Positions 17,428 through 28,082 of a stretch of DNA of 64,000 bases are shown here, piece by piece. The DNA is from Rhodothalassium salexigens DSM 2132 (GTDB lineage: Bacteria > Pseudomonadota > Alphaproteobacteria > Sphingomonadales > Rhodothalassiaceae). Within the stretch, counting starts at the first letter, position 1, and each line of letters starts with the position of its first letter. Location: NCBI RefSeq assembly GCF_004341375.1, contig NZ_SLXO01000003.1, positions 124,001 through 188,000 on the forward strand, written 5' to 3'. The position numbers were made by a program, and so were the translations under genes. Below the pieces are notes generated by a model. It saw only the letters and a list, made by a program, of their open reading frames with translations, was not told the origin of the DNA and searched no databases.

Positions 17428-18483
17428 TTATTGGGCCAGGATATTCGTCAACTCGCGCAGCTTGGTGCGGGCGCGCAGAAGGTGGAAACCCTGCGCGGAC
17501 AGATGATTCGGGAACAATGTGCCATCGGTTTGGCCGTTCATCACCATCAGCCACGGGTCCAGCCGCGCCGCGCGCTCCATGCTGCGCACCATTTCGTCGT
17601 AGATGGGCGTCAGTTCGCTCTGTTCGATCACCGACGCGAAGTCGCTGCGCAGCGCCCTGAGCACCATGACATAGCCGTAGAGTTTGCCTTTGGTGCGGAA
17701 GAACAGGTCGTCGGAACGATAGTCGACGCCCAGACCGCCGGCGCGTTCCTCGATAAAATTGTCGAGCACGGCCGCCGAACTGCCGAGGTCGAGGGCGATC
17801 CGGTCCAGGGTCTGGAGAAAATTGTCGGTGCGCTTGTCATAAATGGCGTCGCCGGCGGCCAGGCGGCGGTTGTAGCTGCGCAGGCCGTCGATGGCGCGGC
17901 GGAAATAGACCTCCGACGGCGTCTGGGGCAGCAGGCTGGGCAACTGCATGATCCAGGCATTGCCTTCTTTGGACAGATTGCCGGCCGCCACTTCCAAGTC
18001 GTCGTCGGCCGCCGACGAGCCGCGATTGCGGCCCAACTGGTCGCGCAATTCGAACGAGAAGCGGGCCAGGGCGTCGAACACGCCGCTTTGGAAGTTGGGC
18101 ATGTTGTCAAGCAGCGAGGACGGAAAGAAGAACGGGTCGTTCTTCACCCAGCCATGGTCCAACTCGCGTTCGATCAGCGCGGCGGTCATGGCCACCGCGC
18201 GCGAGCCGCCTTCGGGCGGCGCGCCGGGGCTGAAGCTCACATCGTCGTCCACATGGTGCACGATCAACATCCCGATGACGTAATAGGCCGCCAACAGGCC
18301 CGCCAGCGCCACCAAGATGACCGCCCAGGTCCGGGCCGACAGCCCGGTCAGCAGGGCGGCCAGGCCGTGATAGGCGGCCGCAATGCGGCGCTTGAGCCAG
18401 CCCAGGGCGCCGCCGGCGCTACCGGCCAGCCGGCGGGTCCGCCCAGGGGACGAAGGGAAACGCGAGGAGGAGGTGTCAGCCAT
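17428..18483 (-). CDS. DUF2333 family membrane-anchored protein
   Basis: 351 residues with one N-terminal membrane helix (about 50-72, TWAVILVALAGLLAAYYVIG) and a large, probably periplasmic, helical domain with conserved-looking stretches HGWVKNDPFFFPSSLLDNMP and YDKRTDNFLQTLDRIALDLG. It matches the DUF2333 family, whose function is not established. It follows usp on the same strand after about 65 bases. Confidence 0.88.
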   Translation of the reverse strand: MADTSSSRFPSSPGRTRRLAGSAGGALGWLKRRIAAAYHGLAALLTGLSARTWAVILVALAGLLAAYYVIGMLIVHHVDDDVSFSPGAPPEGGSRAVAMTAALIERELDHGWVKNDPFFFPSSLLDNMPNFQSGVFDALARFSFELRDQLGRNRGSSAADDDLEVAAGNLSKEGNAWIMQLPSLLPQTPSEVYFRRAIDGLRSYNRRLAAGDAIYDKRTDNFLQTLDRIALDLGSSAAVLDNFIEERAGGLGVDYRSDDLFFRTKGKLYGYVMVLRALRSDFASVIEQSELTPIYDEMVRSMERAARLDPWLMVMNGQTDGTLFPNHLSAQGFHLLRARTKLRELTNILAQ

Positions 18484-18737
18484 GCCGTATGTGTCCGCTC
18501 TTTCTGACGCGAGGGAAGCAGGAAGCCGGGCCGGCGCCGCGCCGCCACGCGCTCGGCGGCGAGCCTAGCCCGGCGGTGGCGATCCGTCCAGCAAGGCCGC
18601 GGCGGTGCGGCTCGCGGCCTTCCATATCGGTGGCCCCAGCGCCGCGGCCTTGAGACTGAGCCGCCTTCACACCGAGGGGCCCGACGCTTGGCGGCCCGGT
18701 CCCTCAGACTTGCGGGGCGCTGCAGCGAGATACAGGC

Positions 18738-19391
18738 TCAGAAGCCGCGTTCGGCCATGTCGGCGCGGTCGTCACCCTTGGCGACCTTGACGTCGATGCG
18801 CTGGGTCTCGCCGCTCTGGCCGGGGAAGTCGGCAAACATGGCCTCGACCAGATAGGGCATCACTTCTGGCAGATTGGGGCTGCGCCCGCGCGAGACGAGA
18901 CGCCCTTCATAGACCATCCGGCCGCTGCTGGTGTCGACCATGTCGACCGCCAGATGTCGGTTGTAGACATCGTAGCTGTCGATCCGGTTGTCGGCAAAGC
19001 CGATCGGCGGATAGCCCCAGCCGGGGCCGTAGAAGGGGTGAAAGGCGCCATAGTAGCCCCACCCCCAGCCATAGCCGTAGCCGAGCCCGCCATAGGCGCC
19101 GCCGCGATCCTCGACCGCGGTGCGCGGGGCGGAGACGCTATAACCCACTTCGACGCGGATATCGGCATTGTCGGCCACCGGCTGATAGCCGTTTTCGATC
19201 AGCCGTTGGCGGACATAGCCGGCATAGGTCTCGAACTCCAGACTGCCGGCCAGGTTCTCGTTCATCGGCACGATACGCACCGTGGCCCCCCCCGGTTGGC
19301 CGATCTGGTGGAACTGGGAGACGTTGGTGGAGACGGTCTGGGCGCAGGCGCTCAGACCGAGCAGAATGACGACGGCGGCGAGTATGCGCAT
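18738..19391 (-). CDS. DUF4136-like lipoprotein with Gly/Tyr-rich insert
   Basis: A 217-residue predicted outer-envelope lipoprotein. The signal peptide ends in the lipobox LSAC (Cys at about residue 16). The body resembles DUF4136 proteins (LEFETYAGYVRQRLIENGY; DNADIRVEVGYSVSAP). A Gly/Tyr/Trp/Pro-rich stretch (about 98-132) interrupts the domain, probably a flexible surface loop. The ATG at 19391 is placed by GAGGG just upstream; an ATG four codons earlier is possible. Function unknown. Confidence 0.85.
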   Translation of the reverse strand: MRILAAVVILLGLSACAQTVSTNVSQFHQIGQPGGATVRIVPMNENLAGSLEFETYAGYVRQRLIENGYQPVADNADIRVEVGYSVSAPRTAVEDRGGAYGGLGYGYGWGWGYYGAFHPFYGPGWGYPPIGFADNRIDSYDVYNRHLAVDMVDTSSGRMVYEGRLVSRGRSPNLPEVMPYLVEAMFADFPGQSGETQRIDVKVAKGDDRADMAERGF

Positions 19392-19564
19392 TTCAACCCT
19401 CATTCACGGCCACGTTCGGACAAGGCTTTTCCAGAAAAGTGGCATGTTTGCGGCCGGAATCAAGGCAGGCGTTTGGACGCGGGCGGCCGCTTGCCCAGGC
19501 CAGGGCGGGGCAGGCCAAGGCTGAGCCGGCAAAGACCGGCCAGGCCATGGCCGTGCCCTGACGT

Positions 19565-20629
19565 TCAGCCCCGCCGGCCGGCGCCCAACAGGCCGATGGT
19601 CTCCTTGACCTCGTCGAGCACCGGCTCTGCCAGGGCCGCGGCCTTCTCCGCGCCGCGGTCGAGGATCGCGTCCAGGGTCGCCGGGTCGCCCATCAGCCGC
19701 GCCATCTCGCCGGTCACCGGCGACAGATGCGCCACCGCCACGTCGACCAGCGCGTCCTTGAAGTCCTTGAAGCCCTTGCCGGCGAACTGGCCCAGCACCT
19801 CGGCCACCGGCAGGTCGGCCAGGGCGGCGTAGATATTGACCAGGTTGCGCGCCTCGGCCCGGTCGTCGAGGCCGTCGGCGGTCTCGGGCAGGGGTTCGGC
19901 ATCGGTGCGCGCCTTGCGGAACTTTTGCGCGATGGTGTCGGCGTCGTCGGTCAGGTTGATGCGGGTCATGTCCGAGGGCTCGGACTTGGACATCTTTTTG
20001 GTGCCGTCGCGCAACGACATCACCCGGGTCGCCTCGCCGGTGATGATCGGCTCGACGATCGGAAACACCTCGCGGCCGAAATCATGGTTGAATTTCTGGG
20101 CGATGTCCTGGGTCAGCTCCAGATGTTGTTTCTGGTCCTCGCCCACCGGCACATGGGTGCCTTTGTAGAGCAGGATGTCGGCGGCCATCAGGGTCGGGTA
20201 GACATAAAGCCCCACCGACACCTTCTCGCGGTTCTTGCCCGCCTTGTCCTTGAACTGGGTCATCCGGTTGAGCCAGCCGATGCGGGCGACGCAGTTGAAC
20301 ATCCAGCTCAATTCGGCGTGACCGGCGACCCGCGACTGGTTGAACAGGATCGCGCGCTCGGGGTCGACGCCGGCGGCGATGTAGGCCGCCGCCGCCTCGC
20401 GGGTCTGGGCGGCGAGCCGGGCCGGGTCCTGCCAGACGGTGATCGCGTGCAGGTCGACGACGCAATAGAGGCATTCATAGTCGTCTTGCAGCTTACCCCA
20501 ATTCTTGAACGCGCCCAGATAGTTACCCAGGTGCATGTTGCCGCTCGGCTGGGCGCCGGAGAACACGCGCGGGGTGAAGCTCTTGGTCGTCGTGGGGCGG
20601 TCGTCGGACCGGGCAGCCGTGTCGGACAT
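19565..20629 (-). CDS. trpS: Tryptophan--tRNA ligase
   Basis: Class Ic aminoacyl-tRNA synthetase that charges tRNA-Trp. The 354 residues contain the HIGH-equivalent [13 protein letters not shown] and the KMSKS loop ([12 protein letters not shown]). The start at 20629 ([10 protein letters not shown]) gives the standard length; the open frame further upstream is an Arg-rich shadow. It lies between the lipoprotein gene and murJ on the same strand. Confidence 0.97.
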   Translation of the reverse strand: MSDTAARSDDRPTTTKSFTPRVFSGAQPSGNMHLGNYLGAFKNWGKLQDDYECLYCVVDLHAITVWQDPARLAAQTREAAAAYIAAGVDPERAILFNQSRVAGHAELSWMFNCVARIGWLNRMTQFKDKAGKNREKVSVGLYVYPTLMAADILLYKGTHVPVGEDQKQHLELTQDIAQKFNHDFGREVFPIVEPIITGEATRVMSLRDGTKKMSKSEPSDMTRINLTDDADTIAQKFRKARTDAEPLPETADGLDDRAEARNLVNIYAALADLPVAEVLGQFAGKGFKDFKDALVDVAVAHLSPVTGEMARLMGDPATLDAILDRGAEKAAALAEPVLDEVKETIGLLGAGRRG

Positions 20630-20816
20630 GATACTCTCGAAGGCAGGGTGAGGGCGCCGCCCGAGGGACCGGTGGCGCGCAGGTGGCGCTGTTATCGCAA
20701 CGCCCGCCGGAGCGGTCAAGCGGCGGCCCCGGCGCCCCCGGCATGGTCCCCCCCCCCGAACCGGCCCGAACCCAAACCCGAGCCTGCGGCCCCGGTCCCG
20801 GCTGGGCTGTCCGGTC

Positions 20817-22367
20817 TCAGCCCCGGCGCAGCAGCGCGCGCAGCTCGCCCGCCCGGACCGCGCCGGTGGCCAGCAGCCCGGCGCCGTAGAGGCCGAGCCC
20901 TGCGACCACCAACAGCGCGGCGGCCAGCGCCTGGTCGAGCTTGGCCTCGGGCGCGCCGATCCACACCGCCAGGGCATAGACCGCGCCGCCCATGGCGGCG
21001 GCGGCGAGCGCCAGGCGCGGCAGCGTGCGGGCCAGCCGGGCGTCAGGACGGTAGTGGCCGCGGCGCACCAGGATCGCCAGCAACACCAGCGCGTTGGCCC
21101 AGGCGGCGATGGCGGTGGCCAGGGCCAGGCCGGCGTGCGCCAACGGCCCGATCAGCGCCAGGTTGAGCGCCACATTGACCGCCACGGCGGCCATCGACAC
21201 CGCCACCGGGGTGCGCGTGTCCTGGCGCGCGTAGAAGGCCGGGGTCAGCACCTTGACCAGCACATAGGCCGGCAGGCCCACCGCATAGGCGGTCAGGGCG
21301 GCGGCGGTGGCGGCGGTGTCGGCGGGCGTGAAGGCGCCGTGCTGGTAGATCGGCCGCAGCCAGGCGTCGGGCGCCAGCGCCAAGGCCACCGCCGCCGGCA
21401 CGGTCAGCACCAGGGCGAATTCGAGCCCCCGGTTGAGCCGGTCGAGGCCCAAAGCTTCGTTGCCGTCGCTCAACGCCCGGGTGATGCTGGGCAGCAGCAC
21501 GGTGCCGACCGCGATGCCGATGACCCCGAGCGGCAGTTGGTTGAGCCGGTCGGCATAGTAGAGGAACGACAGGGCGCCCTCGCCCAGAAAGCGCGACGCC
21601 AGCACCACGTCGACCAGCAGGTTGATCTGCATGACCCCGGCGCCCAGCGCCACCGGGCCCATGTTGGTGAGCAGCCGGCGCACCGGCGGGCTCAGCCGCG
21701 GCGCCCGCAGGCGCAGGCCAAAGCCCGCCCGGTGCGCGGCGATGGCGATGAACACCAGTTGCACCACGCCGGCGATGCTCAAGCCGGCAGCGAGCGCGCG
21801 CGCGGTGGTCACCGTGTCGTCGTGGCGCCAGATGAGGGCCGTTACCAGCACCAGGTTGAGCAGGATCGGCGCGGCGGCGAAGGCGGCATAGCGGCCGAGG
21901 CCGTTCAGGACGCCGCCGAACAGCGCCACCAGCGAGATGCTCAGCAGATAGGGGAAGGTCAGCCGGGTCAACTCGATCGCCAGCGCGGTCTTGGCCGGGT
22001 CGTCGTCGCGAAAGCCGCCGGTTAACAGCCAGATGATCGCCGGCGTGAACAACTCGGCCAGCGCGGTCAGCACGATCAGCGCCGGCAACAGCACCGCGAG
22101 CGCCTGTTCGGCGAAGGCGCGGGCGTCGCGCCGTTGGGCGTCGCCGGGATTGAGCCCTAAGCGTTCGGCGAACAGCGGCACGAAGGCGGCGGAAAAGGCG
22201 CCCTCGGCGAACAGCCGGCGGAACAGGTTGGGCAGCTTGAAGGCGATCACGAAGGCGTCGGCGGCCATGCCGGCGCCGAGGAAGCGGGCCATCAACAGGT
22301 CGCGGACGAAGCCCAGGACGCGGCTGACCAGGGTCAGCCCGCCGACGGAGAAGAACGAGCGGATCAT
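20817..22367 (-). CDS. murJ: Lipid II flippase MurJ
   Basis: MATE/MOP-superfamily flippase that moves lipid II across the inner membrane for peptidoglycan synthesis. The 516 residues form about 14 hydrophobic helices. The start [20 protein letters not shown] and the motif [21 protein letters not shown] are diagnostic. It is followed by trpS and preceded by the PAS kinase and glnD, an arrangement frequent in alphaproteobacteria. Confidence 0.97.
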   Translation of the reverse strand: MIRSFFSVGGLTLVSRVLGFVRDLLMARFLGAGMAADAFVIAFKLPNLFRRLFAEGAFSAAFVPLFAERLGLNPGDAQRRDARAFAEQALAVLLPALIVLTALAELFTPAIIWLLTGGFRDDDPAKTALAIELTRLTFPYLLSISLVALFGGVLNGLGRYAAFAAAPILLNLVLVTALIWRHDDTVTTARALAAGLSIAGVVQLVFIAIAAHRAGFGLRLRAPRLSPPVRRLLTNMGPVALGAGVMQINLLVDVVLASRFLGEGALSFLYYADRLNQLPLGVIGIAVGTVLLPSITRALSDGNEALGLDRLNRGLEFALVLTVPAAVALALAPDAWLRPIYQHGAFTPADTAATAAALTAYAVGLPAYVLVKVLTPAFYARQDTRTPVAVSMAAVAVNVALNLALIGPLAHAGLALATAIAAWANALVLLAILVRRGHYRPDARLARTLPRLALAAAAMGGAVYALAVWIGAPEAKLDQALAAALLVVAGLGLYGAGLLATGAVRAGELRALLRRG

Positions 22368-22457
22368 CGCCGTTTAAGGCCATGGATCGGCGGCGGGATC
22401 AAGGCCGCTTCGGGCACCGGCGGTCAAACGCCATGGCGGGCGATCGGCGCGACCGGG

Positions 22458-24767
22458 CTAGGCCGGGTCGGTGGTATCGACGCCCAGCAGATGGACGGTC
22501 ACCTCGGTGCCCTGGCCCTGCTCGCTGCGGATGGTCATGCGCGCACCCATGGCGGTGCACAGCCCGTCGCAGATGGTCAGCCCCAGCCCGGCACCTTCCT
22601 GGGCGGCGTGCATCACGTCGTCGGCGCGCCAGAACGGCTCGGTCAGCTTGCTGACCATGTGCGCCGGGATGCCCGGCCCATTGTCGCTGATCACCAGCGC
22701 GACGGCGTCGTTGCGGCGCTCGCTGGTGACGCGGATGGTGGCTTGCGGTGGGGTGTACTTGCAGGCGTTGGTGATCAGATTGTCGAGGATCTGGCGCAGC
22801 GCCCGGCGGTCGCCCCGGACCCAGGCAGCGTCGGCGTCGAGCGCGTTGACGAATCGATGCCGGCCATTGTCCTGGACCTCGGCGGTCTGCAAGGCGGTGG
22901 CCACCAGCGCGCGCAGGTCCACGGGCTCCAGCGTCATTTCCGGGGTCAGCCCTCGGGTCAGCTTGGCGGCGTCGATCACATTGTTGATGATCGACAACAG
23001 GTGCCGGCCTTGGTCGCGGATGATGGCGATGTTCTCGGCATAGCGCGGATTGTCGACCGGTCCGTGCACCCCTTCGTGCATCAAATCGGCGAAGCCGATG
23101 ATGGCGTTCAAGGGCGTGCGAAATTCGTGGCTCATGGTCGCCATGAATTGGGATTTGGCCTGGCTGGCCTCCTCCGCCCGCCGCGCTTCGCGCTGCAAAC
23201 GGCGCGACATCTCCACCAGCGCGGCGTTCTTGGCTTCGAGCGCCTGACGGTCGCGGATCACGACGACGGCGCCCTCGGTGCCGTCGATCGACAGGGCGCG
23301 CCGCACCACGGTGACCGGCCGGGTCGTGCCATCATCTCGCCGCGCCAGGAGCGGCCCGGACTCGGCCATCGTCCCGCCGGAGGGATCGGCGGGTTCGCCC
23401 TCGTCTTCGACCAGCAGATCGGCGAGGGGTCGGCCGATCAACACCGTCGGCGGATACCCCAACAGCGGCTCGAAGGCCGAATTGGCCTCGCGGATGGTGT
23501 CGTCGGCGTCGACCAGCAACAGCCCGTCGGGCATCGCCTCGAACAAGGTTCGGTAGCGGGTTTCGCGCTGGGCCAGAAGCTGGCCCTTGCGCGCCAATTC
23601 CTCGCGGCGCTGATGGTCGCCGGTGACGTCGAACATGAAGCCCTGAAGCAGGAAGCCGTCGGCCCGGTCGGTCACCGAGACCACATCGCGCAACCACAAG
23701 ACGCGCCCGTCGCGGGTGACGACGCGGTATTCGAACTCATGGTCTTCGCGCGCGGCGGCGGCGCGCTGACAGAAGGCGACCGCCCAGTCGCGGTCGTCCG
23801 GATGGAGAATGCCGGCCCAGAAATTCTCGTCGTACCAGGCGTCGAGCGGGTAGCCGAGCAGGGCTTCGGCCTGCGGCGAGACATAGCTGAACCGCAGGCA
23901 GGAACTGTCGTCCATCTCCCAGTAGATCGCTCGGGTACTCTCCAACAGCGATTTGTGCACCGCCAGTTGTTCGCGTTCGTCGGTGACGTCGAAGAGAATG
24001 CCGGCCAGGCTGGCGCTGCCGTCGGGCTCGCGGCGAGGTTCGGCGCTGGCGAACACCCACTTGGCGACCGCGGAGCCGCTGCGGCGACCTTCGAATCGCC
24101 ATGGCGTCAGGTTCCGGCCGGCCTCGTCCAGAGAGCGCAGCCAGCGTTCGGCGTCGACCGGGTCGAGCCCGAGCGCCGCCGGTGTCGACAACAGCGTGTC
24201 GCCGTCGACGCCCAGCAGTCGCTCGGCCTTCGGGCTGACCCATTGGAAATGCCCGGGGCCGTCGGGCGGCTGGCGCCAGACGAACGCCACCCCGTTGACC
24301 GTGGCAATGAAGCGATTGAAGCGGTCGCGATAGGCTTGCCGGTCGCGGTCGGCCTCGACCTCGTGGGTGACGTCGCGCCGGATCGAGACCGCATGGCTAC
24401 AGCACCCGGTGTCGTCGGTGATCGGCGTCACCGTCAGATCCACCCACAGCGTGCTGCCATCCTTGCGCTTGTTGACCATGCGTTCGTGGACCGGGCTGTT
24501 GCGGTCGACGCGGGCCTGAAGGCGGTCGAGCGCACCGGGATGGACGCCCAAGTCGTACAGCAAGTCGGGCGATTGGCCGGCGAGTTCCTCGCTGGTCCAG
24601 CCGAACAGGCGCTCGAACGCCGGGTTGGCATAGGCGATATGAAACCGCCCCTGCGCATCCGGGACGCTGATCATCACCGCGTCGACGGTCGAGCCGGCGA
24701 AGCTCAAAAGGTCGCGCGCATTGTCGGGCAGCGCCGGGGCGGCGGGAGAAAATGGGGGTGCGCGCAA
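22458..24767 (-). CDS. Multi-PAS sensor histidine kinase
   Basis: A 769-residue cytoplasmic-looking hybrid-less kinase with no membrane helix. It carries about four PAS/PAC units (residues about 20-135, 145-265, 275-390, 400-510), a HisKA domain with phospho-acceptor H547 (ATMSHEFRTPLNAIIGF), and a HATPase_c domain with N box DNLITNACKY and G boxes DNGPGIP and GAGLGLTIC. No receiver domain and no response-regulator gene are in the window, so it is an orphan. The start is TTG at 24767 with AAAAGG upstream; an in-frame stop just upstream excludes longer forms. Confidence 0.92.
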   Translation of the reverse strand: MRAPPFSPAAPALPDNARDLLSFAGSTVDAVMISVPDAQGRFHIAYANPAFERLFGWTSEELAGQSPDLLYDLGVHPGALDRLQARVDRNSPVHERMVNKRKDGSTLWVDLTVTPITDDTGCCSHAVSIRRDVTHEVEADRDRQAYRDRFNRFIATVNGVAFVWRQPPDGPGHFQWVSPKAERLLGVDGDTLLSTPAALGLDPVDAERWLRSLDEAGRNLTPWRFEGRRSGSAVAKWVFASAEPRREPDGSASLAGILFDVTDEREQLAVHKSLLESTRAIYWEMDDSSCLRFSYVSPQAEALLGYPLDAWYDENFWAGILHPDDRDWAVAFCQRAAAAREDHEFEYRVVTRDGRVLWLRDVVSVTDRADGFLLQGFMFDVTGDHQRREELARKGQLLAQRETRYRTLFEAMPDGLLLVDADDTIREANSAFEPLLGYPPTVLIGRPLADLLVEDEGEPADPSGGTMAESGPLLARRDDGTTRPVTVVRRALSIDGTEGAVVVIRDRQALEAKNAALVEMSRRLQREARRAEEASQAKSQFMATMSHEFRTPLNAIIGFADLMHEGVHGPVDNPRYAENIAIIRDQGRHLLSIINNVIDAAKLTRGLTPEMTLEPVDLRALVATALQTAEVQDNGRHRFVNALDADAAWVRGDRRALRQILDNLITNACKYTPPQATIRVTSERRNDAVALVISDNGPGIPAHMVSKLTEPFWRADDVMHAAQEGAGLGLTICDGLCTAMGARMTIRSEQGQGTEVTVHLLGVDTTDPA

Positions 24768-24941
24768 GATGGCCAGGCCTTTTCAAGTCGAACAGGTTTC
24801 TGTAACCAAACGCTAATTCTTGTAAATTTGAAGTTAAGGTTGCTGTCTCGACCACAACTCCCGTTGCAGTTCAGGCCCTTTTCGACGGTTTTGTCGCGTT
24901 GGTCAGCTCGGTTGCCGTGACGGTCGCGGCGGGCTTGGCGC

Positions 24942-27803
24942 CTATTCGGCCGCCGCGCTGCGGTCCGTGTCGGCCTGTGCCAGGTGTGGCGCGGTCTTTG
25001 CCCCTGTCTCGGAGCCTTTATCGGAGCCTGTCCCGGGGTTCGATTCGGGGCCGGATACGCCCGGGGCGGGGCTGTCGATCTCGCCGCGTGCCGCCGCCAG
25101 CAGCCGGGCTTCGATATTCTTCAGTCGGCGCGGGTGCAGGCATTTCCGGTCGTCGCGTTCCTGCACGTAAAACGTGTCGACGGCGCGTTCGCCGAAGGTG
25201 GTCACCTGGGCCGAATAGACCTTGAGCCGCAGCTTGTAGAGCGTTTCGGCCAGGTCGAACAACAGCCCCAGCCGGTCGCGGGCGTTGACCTCGATCACCG
25301 TCGCCCGGTTGGAGACATTGTTGTCGATATAGACCGCGGGCTCCACCTCGAAGGCGCCGCGTCGGCGGCCGGGCGGCTTTTGGCGCTTGTGGATCTGTTC
25401 GCGGGCCTTGAAGCGCCCCTTGAGCGTGGCGTCGAGCGCCTTATTCAGCCGCGCCAGCCGCGCCGGCTCGTCGAGTGCGGCGCCGTCTTCGGTCTGGACG
25501 ACGAAATTGTCGAGCGCCCAGCCGTCGCTGGAGGTGTGGATGCGCGCGTCGGCCACCGACGCCCCGGCACCGGCGATGGCACCCGCGAGCCGTGCGAACA
25601 GCCCCGGCCGGTCGGCGGCGAACACCGACAGCTTGGCGGCGTCCTGGCCCGGGTCGACCTCAATGGCGATGCCGTGGCGGCGGTCCTGGGCCTCGGTCTC
25701 GGCGACCAGGCGGGCGTTGCGCGCCAGGGTGTCGGGGTCCTCGGCGATCCAATAGGGGTCGGTGAAGCGCGCCTGGAGCCGGTCGATCGCCGCCGGCGAC
25801 CAGTCGGGCAGCCGCTCGGCCTGGGCGGCCTTCTGGTCGGCGACGCGCTGGGCGCGGCCGCGCGCGGCGTGGCCGGCGACCAGGATTTCTTCGGCGGCGT
25901 GGAACAGGTCGCGCAGCAATTGCGCCTTCCAGCCGTTCCAGGTGCCGGGCCCGACGGCGCGGATGTCGACCACGGTCAGGATCAACAGGGTCTTGAGCCG
26001 CTCCGGGCTCGACACGGTGCGGGCGAAATCTTCGGCGGTCTTGCGGTCGGAGATGTCGCGTTTGAACGCGGTGTGGCTCATCAGCAGGTGCCAGCGCACC
26101 AGCCAGGCGGCCAGATCCACCTCTGCCGTGGTCAGGCCGAGGCGCGGGCCCAGGCGCCGGACCACGCCTTCGCCGAGCACCGAATGGTCGCCGCCGCGGC
26201 CCTTGGCGATGTCGTGGCACAACACCGCCACATAGAGCGCCCGGCGGCTGGCGATCTTGTGGATCAGATCGCTGGCCAGCGGGTGGTCCTCGGCCAGTTC
26301 GCCGCGGTCGATGCGGGCCAGCAGTTCGATGGCGTGGATGGTGTGCGCGTCGACCGTGTAGTGATGGTACATGTCGTACTGCATCATCGCGACCACGCGG
26401 CCGAAATCGGGCACGAATCGGCCGAACACGCCGGCTTCGTTGAGGCGGGTCAGATTGACCTCGGGGTGGTCGGGCGAGGTCAGGATCTCCAGGAACAGTG
26501 CGTTGGCCTCGGGGTCGTTGCGCAGGGTGTTGACCAGGCGCAGGTTGCGGCGGATCAGCCGCAGCGCTTCGGGGTGGATGTCGAGCCCGGTGCGGTGCGC
26601 GACGGTGAAGATCTTGACGATCCGCACCGGCTCGTCGGCCAGGTCCTCGCCGGGGCGGAAGGTCAGCCGGTCATTGTCGACCCGGAAGCCCGAGATCGAG
26701 CGGCGCGGCGCCAGCCGTGCGAGCGAGAACAGCGGCCGCTTTTCGGCGCGCGCCTCCAGCACCGCGCAGACCACCCGGGTCAGGTCGCCGACCTGCTTGG
26801 CGACCAGGAAATAGTGCTTCATGAACCGCTCGACGCCCGACAGCCCGGCGCGGTCGCGATAGCCCAACTGGTCGGCCAATGCGCGCTGCACGTCGAAGGT
26901 CAGGCGCTCTTCGGGCTTGCCGGTCAGATAGTGCAGCGCGGTGCGCACGGTCATCAAAAACCGCTCGGCGTCGATGAACCGGCGCAACTCGCCCTGGCTC
27001 AGGATGCGCTCGGTGACCATGTCCCGGGGCCGTTCGACCCGGTAGAGATATTTGACGATCCAGTAGAGCGTGTGCAGGTCGCGCAGGCCGCCCTTGCCCT
27101 CCTTCAGATTGGGCTCGACCACATAGCGGCTGTCGTTGAAGCGCTGGTGGCGCTGGTCGCGTTCGGCGAGCTTGGCCTCGACGAAATCGGCGCCGGTGCC
27201 GGTGATCACGTCGGCCTCATAGGCCTGGGTCATGGCGTCGAACAGCAGCCGGTCGCCAATCAGAAAGCGCGCTTCGAGCAGGGCGGTGCGGATCGACAGG
27301 TCTTCGCGTGCCAGGCGCACGCAGTCGCCCGGCGTGCGCGCGGCGTGGCCCACCTTCAGGCGCATGTCCCACAGGGTGTAGAGCATGGTCTCGGCGACCT
27401 GCTCGCCCCAACTGGTGCGCTTGTAGGGAAACAGGAACAGCACGTCGACGTCGGAGTGCGGGCACAACTCGCCGCGGCCATAGCCGCCGGTGGCGACCAC
27501 CGCGACCCGTTCGGCCTCGGTGGGGTTGGGGCGCGGGAACAGCCGGCCGGTGACCACCTCGAACATCAGCACGATCAACTGGTCGATCAGGTGACAGCGC
27601 AGGGCGGCGGCCTGGCGCCCGTTGAGCCGCAGCGCCTCGAAGTCGCGGCGGATCAGGTCATGGCCCCGGTCGAGGGCGGCGGCGAGCACGCCGGTGACCT
27701 CGGCACGCTCGGGGCCGCTGGCGCCCTGGTCGGGAATGTCGGCGAGCACCGCGCGCACCTCGCGCGGGTCGATCACGTCGGTTTTCTTGAGCGCCCGGGT
27801 CAT
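24942..27803 (-). CDS. glnD: [Protein-PII] uridylyltransferase / uridylyl-removing enzyme
   Basis: Bifunctional nitrogen sensor that uridylylates PII under nitrogen limitation and removes UMP when glutamine is high. The 953 residues show the nucleotidyltransferase motif GGYGRGELCPHSDVDVLFLF, the HD domain (VLCHDIAKGRGGDHS) and two C-terminal ACT domains (KLSVFAADRPGLFARLAGAI; VIEVNARDRLGLLFDLAETL). The start at 27803 follows the family; the C-terminal 50 residues are a Gly/Ser/Thr-rich tail. No glnB or glnK is nearby. Confidence 0.97.
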   Translation of the reverse strand: MTRALKKTDVIDPREVRAVLADIPDQGASGPERAEVTGVLAAALDRGHDLIRRDFEALRLNGRQAAALRCHLIDQLIVLMFEVVTGRLFPRPNPTEAERVAVVATGGYGRGELCPHSDVDVLFLFPYKRTSWGEQVAETMLYTLWDMRLKVGHAARTPGDCVRLAREDLSIRTALLEARFLIGDRLLFDAMTQAYEADVITGTGADFVEAKLAERDQRHQRFNDSRYVVEPNLKEGKGGLRDLHTLYWIVKYLYRVERPRDMVTERILSQGELRRFIDAERFLMTVRTALHYLTGKPEERLTFDVQRALADQLGYRDRAGLSGVERFMKHYFLVAKQVGDLTRVVCAVLEARAEKRPLFSLARLAPRRSISGFRVDNDRLTFRPGEDLADEPVRIVKIFTVAHRTGLDIHPEALRLIRRNLRLVNTLRNDPEANALFLEILTSPDHPEVNLTRLNEAGVFGRFVPDFGRVVAMMQYDMYHHYTVDAHTIHAIELLARIDRGELAEDHPLASDLIHKIASRRALYVAVLCHDIAKGRGGDHSVLGEGVVRRLGPRLGLTTAEVDLAAWLVRWHLLMSHTAFKRDISDRKTAEDFARTVSSPERLKTLLILTVVDIRAVGPGTWNGWKAQLLRDLFHAAEEILVAGHAARGRAQRVADQKAAQAERLPDWSPAAIDRLQARFTDPYWIAEDPDTLARNARLVAETEAQDRRHGIAIEVDPGQDAAKLSVFAADRPGLFARLAGAIAGAGASVADARIHTSSDGWALDNFVVQTEDGAALDEPARLARLNKALDATLKGRFKAREQIHKRQKPPGRRRGAFEVEPAVYIDNNVSNRATVIEVNARDRLGLLFDLAETLYKLRLKVYSAQVTTFGERAVDTFYVQERDDRKCLHPRRLKNIEARLLAAARGEIDSPAPGVSGPESNPGTGSDKGSETGAKTAPHLAQADTDRSAAAE

Positions 27804-28005
27804 GCGCCCCAGCCTAGCACGCGGTGCGGCGGTGCACCAAGGCGGCGCGCGCGGCGAGCGATGGGACGGTGGCAAGCCGGCCGCTGCCCGACGGCGCGCA
27901 CCCCGCCCCGGTGCCGAGGGGGCGGGCGGCCCGGTTCGGCCTGGCGGAGGTCCGGCCGGGGTCAGGGGGGGCAGGCGCCAGGTCGGCCGAGCCCGCCCCG
28001 GTCGG

Positions 28006-28080
28006 GGCCAGGGCTGCCAGGGCCAGGGCCGCCGGTGGCCGGGCTGCCAGGGTCAGGGCTGCCGGGGTCAGGGCTGCCGG
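28006..28080. repeat. Tandem repeat, five copies of a 15-bp unit
   Basis: Five imperfect 15-bp copies with consensus GGYCAGGGCTGCCRG lie end to end and a partial sixth runs into the Nudix stop codon. The last two full copies are identical. They lie in the 279-bp gap between glnD and the Nudix gene, outside either coding frame. Confidence 0.85.
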
Positions 28081-28082
28081 GG

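Noticed and set aside
22491-24920. Plus-strand open frame of 809 codons opposite the PAS kinase
   Set aside because: No family similarity, no start signal, and fully covered by a clearly real kinase on the other strand.
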